A stretch of DNA of 64,000 bases from CAYOEV01 sp964403075 (lineage in GTDB: Bacteria > Bacteroidota > Bacteroidia > Cytophagales > Cyclobacteriaceae): contig CAYOEV010000003.1 of the NCBI GenBank assembly GCA_964403075.1, positions 1 through 64,000 of the forward strand, given 5' to 3'. Shown here one piece after another: positions 59,008-64,000 of this stretch (its first letter is position 1; each line of letters starts with the position of its first letter). The translations under genes were made by a program, and so were the position numbers. The notes under the pieces were generated by a model, which was given only the letters and a program-made list of their open reading frames with translations, searched no databases and was not told where the DNA came from.

Positions 59008-61536
59008 ATGCGCTGCGTCAAACTATGTTTTTCATCCATTCGTTTACCATACGACCTAAACAATTCTGCTTTGTTACGATACCTCCTCTTACTCTTCATC
59101 CTCCTAGGCCATAGCTGGACTTCCGCCCAGCCCAGAAATTATACAACCAGCGATTTGCTCATGCAATTGAACAAGCTGCGTGTGCTTGGCGCTGTGCTTT
59201 ACATAGCCGCGCACCCGGATGATGAAAACACCCGGCTGATTGCCTACTTTGCCAATGAAAAGAAGTTTCAGACCGCCTATTTGTCCGCCACCCGTGGCGA
59301 TGGCGGTCAAAATCTAATAGGTCCTGAAATCAGGGAGCAGTTGGGCATTATTCGTACGCAGGAGTTGCTTGCAGCCCGTCGGATAGATGGGGGTCGGCAG
59401 TTTTTTTCCCGGGCCAACGATTTTGGGTATTCCAAGCAACCGGGGGAAACTTTCAATCTTTGGGACCGTGAAAAAGTGCTTGAAGACTTTGTCTGGGTCA
59501 TTAGAAACTTCCGTCCAGACGTCATCATTACCCGTTTTGATACCATTCCCGGCATCACACATGGTCATCATACGGCCTCTGCCATACTGGCGAATGAGGC
59601 TTTTCAGTTAAGTGGAGACCCCAATGCGTTTCCAGACCAACTTAACAAAGTCGACACCTTTAAGCCTAAAGCCATTTATTTTAATACCAGTTCATGGTTT
59701 TACCGACAATCCGGGAAGACGTTTTCTCCCGAGGGGAAGTCTAAAGTAGATGTAGGTGCCTACAATCCTATCTTAGGGTATTCTTATTCGGAAATAGCGG
59801 CCAGATCCAGAAGTATGCACAAAAGCCAGGGGTTTGGGTCATCTGGCAGCCGAGGTGAGCAAATTGAATATCTGGAGCCTCGTTTGTCGACCGCAGGAGA
59901 TCTTTTTGAAGGTATCGACACCAGTTGGTCACGGGTGAAGGGTGGAGGCGCTGTAGATCAAATACTGCAAGAGGTCATTACCGCGTTCAATCCTGCTGCT
60001 CCGTGGAAAAGTGTTGGCCAACTTCTCGTGGCCAGAAAGATTATGCAGTCATTGCCTGCTGGTTATTGGGTCCGGATCAAACAACGAGAATTGGATGAAT
60101 TACTTATGGGTCTTACTGGCACTTATCTTGCGCTTAGGGCAGAATCAACCTATTACAGTCCCGGCGATCAGGTGCCACTTGACCTTGAAGCGGTAAACCG
60201 CAGTGAGATTCCCATGGTGCTGGAGAAGCTCACTTTAGGAGACGAAACCCATCCACTGAACCAGGAACTTGTACATAATAGGTCGGTTAATCAGGCTTTC
60301 ACCTTCCGACTTCCCGAAACAGAACCGGTGAGTCAACCTTACTGGTTGCGTGCGCCAGGCGCTGCTGGAATGTACCGTGTGGACGATCCGGAACTGAAAT
60401 TACTGGCGGAAAATCCCCCTGCGCTGTCGGCAATGATCACCTTGCGAGTAGAGGATCAATTAATTGACCTGGAGGTTCCTGTCGTGCACAGCTTCACAGA
60501 TCCGGTAAAAGGGGAGGTCATTGAACCGCTTGTTGTTCAACCCAGAGTGATGATTAATGTGATGGAAAAACAGCTCTTGTTTTCAAATAGTGGATCTAAA
60601 TCACTGAATCTCCGAATCATTGCAGGACAGGATAGTATTGCCGGAGAAGTAGGCCTAGAACTACCGGTCGGCTGGCAGGCAATTCCGGAAAAAAGATTGT
60701 TTTACCTGACAGATAAGGGCGAAGAGCTGGAATTAACATTTGAGGTTCAGCCACCTGCCAGAGGCGATCAGGCGGAACTTCAGGCTTATGCGGAGATAGC
60801 TGGTAAGCGGTATCAAATGGGACGCGAAATCATTGATTATGACCACATTCCTTTGCAGACTTTTTTTCCGGAGGCCCGCACCCGACTGGTAAAAATTGAC
60901 TTCGAACGTGGCTCAGAACGTATCGCCTACCTCATGGGCGCGGGCGACGAAATTCCCAGTAGCCTATCCCAGGTGGGTTATGATGTTGCCTTACTCGAAA
61001 AGGATGATGTAAATGTGGCATCACTGGCAGATTTTGACGCCGTAATACTGGGTGTCAGGGCCTTTAACACGCTGGATTGGTTGGCTTATAAACAGCAAGA
61101 GTTGTTTACATATGTTCACAATGGAGGTACGCTGCTGGTACAGTACAATACCAGCTATAGAATGGTAACCCAGGACATAGCGCCCTATCCACTTCAGCTG
61201 TCGAGAGATCGGGTAACAGACGAACAAGCGGAGGTGCGTATCTTGGCGCCGGAACACCCCGTGATGAATGTGCCTAATGAGATTACAGCGAAAGACTTTG
61301 AAGGATGGGTGCAAGAGCGCGGTCTTTACTTTCCTGACCAATGGAGTGACGCGTTTGTGCCAATCTTCAGTGCCAACGATGAAGGGGAGACCCCTAAAAA
61401 TGGCGGCTTGCTCGTGGCCGACTATGGTAAGGGTCGGTTTATATATACCGGTTACAGTTGGTTTCGTGAGTTACCTGCGGGGGTGCCAGGCGCGTACCGA
61501 ATATTTGCCAATCTGATTGCCAAAAAAAATGACTGA
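59008..61536 (+). CDS. Exported PIG-L family deacetylase
   Basis: An 842-residue protein with an extended signal peptide (cleavage near TSA-Q, about residue 41). The N-terminal PIG-L/LmbE domain carries the zinc motif AHPDDE (68-73), TRGDGGQN and a later GHHTAS. These enzymes deacetylate N-acetylglucosamine-type sugars. Residues about 380-600 are beta-sandwich-like, and 630-842 resemble a glutamine-amidotransferase-like (ThuA/DUF4159-type) fold with ILGVRAFNT. It overlaps the microprotein gene by 8 bases and is probably co-transcribed with the symporter. Confidence 0.88.
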   Translation: MRCVKLCFSSIRLPYDLNNSALLRYLLLLFILLGHSWTSAQPRNYTTSDLLMQLNKLRVLGAVLYIAAHPDDENTRLIAYFANEKKFQTAYLSATRGDGGQNLIGPEIREQLGIIRTQELLAARRIDGGRQFFSRANDFGYSKQPGETFNLWDREKVLEDFVWVIRNFRPDVIITRFDTIPGITHGHHTASAILANEAFQLSGDPNAFPDQLNKVDTFKPKAIYFNTSSWFYRQSGKTFSPEGKSKVDVGAYNPILGYSYSEIAARSRSMHKSQGFGSSGSRGEQIEYLEPRLSTAGDLFEGIDTSWSRVKGGGAVDQILQEVITAFNPAAPWKSVGQLLVARKIMQSLPAGYWVRIKQRELDELLMGLTGTYLALRAESTYYSPGDQVPLDLEAVNRSEIPMVLEKLTLGDETHPLNQELVHNRSVNQAFTFRLPETEPVSQPYWLRAPGAAGMYRVDDPELKLLAENPPALSAMITLRVEDQLIDLEVPVVHSFTDPVKGEVIEPLVVQPRVMINVMEKQLLFSNSGSKSLNLRIIAGQDSIAGEVGLELPVGWQAIPEKRLFYLTDKGEELELTFEVQPPARGDQAELQAYAEIAGKRYQMGREIIDYDHIPLQTFFPEARTRLVKIDFERGSERIAYLMGAGDEIPSSLSQVGYDVALLEKDDVNVASLADFDAVILGVRAFNTLDWLAYKQQELFTYVHNGGTLLVQYNTSYRMVTQDIAPYPLQLSRDRVTDEQAEVRILAPEHPVMNVPNEITAKDFEGWVQERGLYFPDQWSDAFVPIFSANDEGETPKNGGLLVADYGKGRFIYTGYSWFRELPAGVPGAYRIFANLIAKKND

Positions 61537-61660
61537 TCAATCAAAGAATATCGACAAACCTCCTTTTTTTTCTAAATGGAGACACATGTACTTTTTGGTT
61601 TTGATCAATTTGGCGGTTCTTATCTGGTTGTTTTACTGGTTTAGCAACTACTACGCATGA
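61529..61660 (+). CDS. 43-residue membrane microprotein
   Basis: A short frame from ATG at 61529 to TGA at 61660. The N-terminal 20 residues are polar (MTDQSKNIDKPPFFSKW), followed by one strongly hydrophobic helix ending in aromatic Trp/Phe/Tyr residues. The start lies 8 bases inside the PIG-L gene, and the stop overlaps the symporter start as ATGA, so it is embedded in a fully coupled three-gene unit. This double overlap and the clean transmembrane helix support a real gene, perhaps a small subunit of the symporter. Confidence 0.75.
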   Translation: MTDQSKNIDKPPFFSKWRHMYFLVLINLAVLIWLFYWFSNYYA

Positions 61661-63369
61661 ATAACCTGGACCTGTTGGTACTTGGGGGTACTTTGCTCTT
61701 CATCGTCGGTTACGGGGTATGGAAAACGAGGGGGCAAAAAAATATCCATGGCTACCTGCTTGGAGATAATTCTCTCAAATGGGGAACCATCGGGCTATCC
61801 GTAATGGCCACACAGGCCAGTGCCATCACCTTTTTGTCAACCCCAGGGCAGGCCTATGAGAGTGGCATGGGCTTCGTACAAAATTATTTTGGACTTCCAT
61901 TGGCACTCATTATTGTGTCTGCAGTTTTCATTCCAATTTTCTATCGATTAAAAGTATACACGGCGTATGAATATCTGGAGCGCAGGTTTGATATGCGTAC
62001 TCGATTCCTGGGTGCTTTTTTGTTTTTGATTCAGCGGGGGCTTGCCGCTGGGATTACCATCTATGCACCTTCGATAATTCTCAGTCAGATTTTGGGTTAT
62101 GACCTTACGGTTATGATTGTCGTAACAGGGGTTTTGGTGATTATTTATACTGTTTCTGGAGGCACTCGGGCCGTTTCTATCACCCAAAAGCAACAGATGG
62201 CGGTGATCATGGGGGGGATGTTCGTAGCCTTTTTTATAATTATTGGTCACATCAACCATCATGTATCTTTTGGTGGTGCTTTAAAAATTGCCGGTGCATT
62301 GGATAAATTGGAAGCTGTCAACCTGCGTCTGGATTTTTCCGAACGTTACACCCTTTGGAGTGGATTGACAGGTGGGTTTTTTCTGGCCTTGTCCTACTTT
62401 GGTACGGACCAGTCGCAGGTCCAACGTTACCTGGGGGGTAAAAATGTAACAGAGAGTCGTATGGGACTCATGTTCAATGCCATTTTAAAGATCCCTATGC
62501 AATTTTTTATCCTGTTTGTGGGAGTCATGGTTTACGTTTTTTTTCTTTTTCAGGGCAGTCCTGTTCATTTTAAAGAAACTTCCCTGGACAAGCTAAAAAA
62601 CTCGGCATACGCTGGTGAACTGGCTGGTTTGGAACAAGATTATCGTGCACTGGAGGTCGCTCGTTCGGATTTGGCCCAAGCCTATGCTTCCGGTGGGCAC
62701 CCAGCTGTTAAAAGGCAACTGCAGCGCGCAGATGAGCAACTCCAGACCCTTCGGGTGCAAGTGAAACAACTCATTTTAAAGGTCGACCCTGACGCGGAAT
62801 TAAAGGATGCCGATTTTGTATTTATCACATTCATTGTCAATTACTTACCGCATGGCCTCATCGGCTTGCTGATCGCCGTTATATTGTCTGCTGCCATGAG
62901 TAGCACTTCTTCAGAACTCAATGCGCTTGCATCTACCACCTCGGTGGATTTTTACAAACGTTTGGTCCGGACAGAGGGCAGCGATCGACACTACCTGATC
63001 AGCTCTCAATTATTTACCTTCCTGTGGGGTACCCTGGCCATCTTTTTTGCCCTTCTGGCCAAAAATTCCGAAAACTTGATTGAGGCGGTCAACATCATTG
63101 GCTCTCTTTTCTATGGTACCATTCTTGGGATTTTTCTGGTGGCTTTTTTTCTCAAGCAAGTCAGAGGCGGACCGGTTTTTTGGGCCGCAATCCTGGCCGA
63201 GTTGGTGGTGATTGGCCTTTATTTTTTAGGTCTTTATGAAGTAGTATTCTCCGTCGCAGGCCGATCGGTGGACTTCTCCATCGGGTATTTATGGTACAAT
63301 GTGATCGGTACCGGAATTACCGTGTTTTTGGCATTGATTTTTGAAATTGTGAGCAGTCGGCGATTCTAG
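61657..63369 (+). CDS. Sodium:solute symporter (SSS family)
   Basis: A 570-residue SSS-family transporter with about 13-14 hydrophobic helices. Family motifs include LSVMATQASAITFLSTPGQAYESG, YTVSGGTRAVSITQKQQ and SYFGTDQSQVQRYLGGK (each part of a longer block), and the Na-site helix ILSAAMSSTSSELNALAS. An insertion of about 75 residues with charged helices (310-385) lies between two membrane helices. The solute is unknown; the PIG-L neighbour suggests an amino sugar or a sugar derivative. Confidence 0.9.
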   Translation: MNNLDLLVLGGTLLFIVGYGVWKTRGQKNIHGYLLGDNSLKWGTIGLSVMATQASAITFLSTPGQAYESGMGFVQNYFGLPLALIIVSAVFIPIFYRLKVYTAYEYLERRFDMRTRFLGAFLFLIQRGLAAGITIYAPSIILSQILGYDLTVMIVVTGVLVIIYTVSGGTRAVSITQKQQMAVIMGGMFVAFFIIIGHINHHVSFGGALKIAGALDKLEAVNLRLDFSERYTLWSGLTGGFFLALSYFGTDQSQVQRYLGGKNVTESRMGLMFNAILKIPMQFFILFVGVMVYVFFLFQGSPVHFKETSLDKLKNSAYAGELAGLEQDYRALEVARSDLAQAYASGGHPAVKRQLQRADEQLQTLRVQVKQLILKVDPDAELKDADFVFITFIVNYLPHGLIGLLIAVILSAAMSSTSSELNALASTTSVDFYKRLVRTEGSDRHYLISSQLFTFLWGTLAIFFALLAKNSENLIEAVNIIGSLFYGTILGIFLVAFFLKQVRGGPVFWAAILAELVVIGLYFLGLYEVVFSVAGRSVDFSIGYLWYNVIGTGITVFLALIFEIVSSRRF

Positions 63370-63435
63370 GAAAAATCCCTACTACTACAACATACAGCCT
63401 CATACATGGTGCGAAGTAAACCAACTGATTGAGCA

Positions 63436-63609
63436 TCAGTCGTGGTTGGCGATCTCTGTAAGTTGCGCTCGACTAAACAAATTGAAATAATTGGCCACGA
63501 TTTTGGGGTTTTCCACAAACTCTTCAGGGGTTGGCGCGAAGTGCATGACCCTTTTACTCGCTAATAATTTGTGGAGCCCTTCTGAAATTTTTACTTTCTC
63601 TGATAACAT
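63436..63609 (-). CDS. Possible 57-residue protein
   Basis: An ATG-started frame, helical and soluble (MLSEKVKISEGLHKLLASK, then FAPTPEEFVENPKIVANYF), 72 bases downstream of the DUF4249 gene on the same strand. The sequence composition looks natural, but I do not recognise a family and the length is below what can be judged safely. Confidence 0.4.
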   Translation of the reverse strand: MLSEKVKISEGLHKLLASKRVMHFAPTPEEFVENPKIVANYFNLFSRAQLTEIANHD

Positions 63610-63681
63610 AGCGGTGTATTAATATGTTGATAAGTCATGGAAGCACGACGTTACCCCTAAAAAATCAACAAAAAATATTAT

Positions 63682-64000
63682 TTATTCTACCACGCCTGAT
63701 ATGCTGGTAATGGAAGAGGCACCAAAGTAGCCCAAGACTACATTGTCTGTGGCTGGATCAGTGTAGCGAAGGTTGCCAGATGCCGTTGCCGGGCCCACAC
63801 CAGCAGTGGTTCCAAGCGTTGCAGTTTGTGAACGGATGAGCTCCAGAAAGTTGAATGCGCCTACCGTCAAGGACCAGAGTTCAATTCTTACACTATCGCC
63901 AGCATCGTAATTGAACAGTTGCAGCTCATTAACAAGTGGGTCCGCGCCATTGATGAATTGGTCACTTAATAAAATCAGTTGATCGGGGTCGTTGAACTTC
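63682..64000 (-). CDS. DUF4249 domain protein, C-terminal part (runs off the window)
   Basis: About 105 C-terminal residues of a reverse-strand gene whose start lies beyond the window. The frame is open to the edge with FNDPDQLILLSDQFING and VRIELWSLTVGAFNFLELIRS, then a DPATDNVVLGYFGASS end. This order (strand, conserved FNFLEL helix, LGYFGA end) matches the DUF4249 family, lipoproteins often encoded next to TonB-dependent receptors. A TonB receptor gene may lie to the right of the window. Confidence 0.7.
   Translation of the reverse strand, partial: KFNDPDQLILLSDQFINGADPLVNELQLFNYDAGDSVRIELWSLTVGAFNFLELIRSQTATLGTTAGVGPATASGNLRYTDPATDNVVLGYFGASSITSISGVVE

Noticed and set aside
63424..63440. 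ACTGAT/ATCAGT hairpin as terminator after the symporter
   Set aside because: No T-run follows on either strand and it overlaps the stop of the small reverse-strand frame.
1..64000. Prophage, insertion sequence, CRISPR array or rRNA operon
   Set aside because: No transposase, integrase, phage structural gene, regularly spaced short repeats or rRNA sequence was seen anywhere in the window.

Overview
The window looks like chromosomal DNA of a marine-type Bacteroidota, most likely order Cytophagales. The evidence is a Por/type IX secretion C-terminal sorting domain (about 23761-24020), carboxypeptidase-regulatory-like and DUF5686 outer membrane proteins, paired DUF1800/DUF1501 genes, a short primary sigma factor lacking region 1.1, a YpdA-type bacillithiol reductase, a DUF4249 protein and monocyclic-carotenoid genes. 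I cannot name the genus from sequence alone. The scaffold has one 100-base N gap at 13913-14012.

Layout. 1-2.5 kb is an accessory cassette: AT-rich small genes and an XRE/antitoxin/RelE-type module lie between two 130-bp direct copies of a two-hairpin repeat. 2.5-5.4 kb holds a TetR regulator and a KAS III-like enzyme with a perfect operator-like palindrome, then a secreted protein. 5.6-9 kb is a 5-oxoprolinase operon (pxpA, pxpB, pxpC) led by a divergent Nramp-fold transporter. 9-13.8 kb encodes envelope proteins. 13.86-14.37 kb holds two tandem copies of a 175-bp repeat next to tRNA-Met(CAU). 14.5-21.3 kb is housekeeping: START-like protein, LptF/G permease, rpsO, pnp, rpoD, trxB. 21.7-27.2 kb is a DUF1800, DUF1501-T9SS, beta-barrel and lipoprotein operon. 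27.4-31.7 kb is a pair of amidohydrolase-family proteins. 31.8-46.8 kb is mostly metabolic and ion-transport genes: acyltransferase, purine nucleoside phosphorylase, protease-PDZ, aminotransferase, split transketolase, M28 peptidase, Bcp, TrkH/TrkA, FAH-family, MtaB, YpdA. 46.9-54.9 kb is a carotenoid region in which an outer membrane protein, a secreted TPR-CHAT protein, DinB, CrtD, CruF and CrtY form one tightly overlapped reverse-strand operon, with a CrtA-like gene converging on it. 54.9-64 kb contains a lipoprotein, an MscS channel, queA, menC, and a PIG-L deacetylase, 43-residue membrane microprotein and sodium:solute symporter set, and ends inside a DUF4249 gene.

The most unusual items are: the secreted CHAT protein coupled to carotenoid genes; the Nramp homologue without the usual metal motifs in the 5-oxoprolinase operon; the amidohydrolase pair in which only one of three domains keeps the HxH metal motif; the 43-residue microprotein between PIG-L and the symporter; a structured leader before rpoD; the queA/menC start codons that share one base pair; and a tandem repeat whose assembly gap coincides with its palindrome. 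No transposase, integrase, prophage or CRISPR array was seen.
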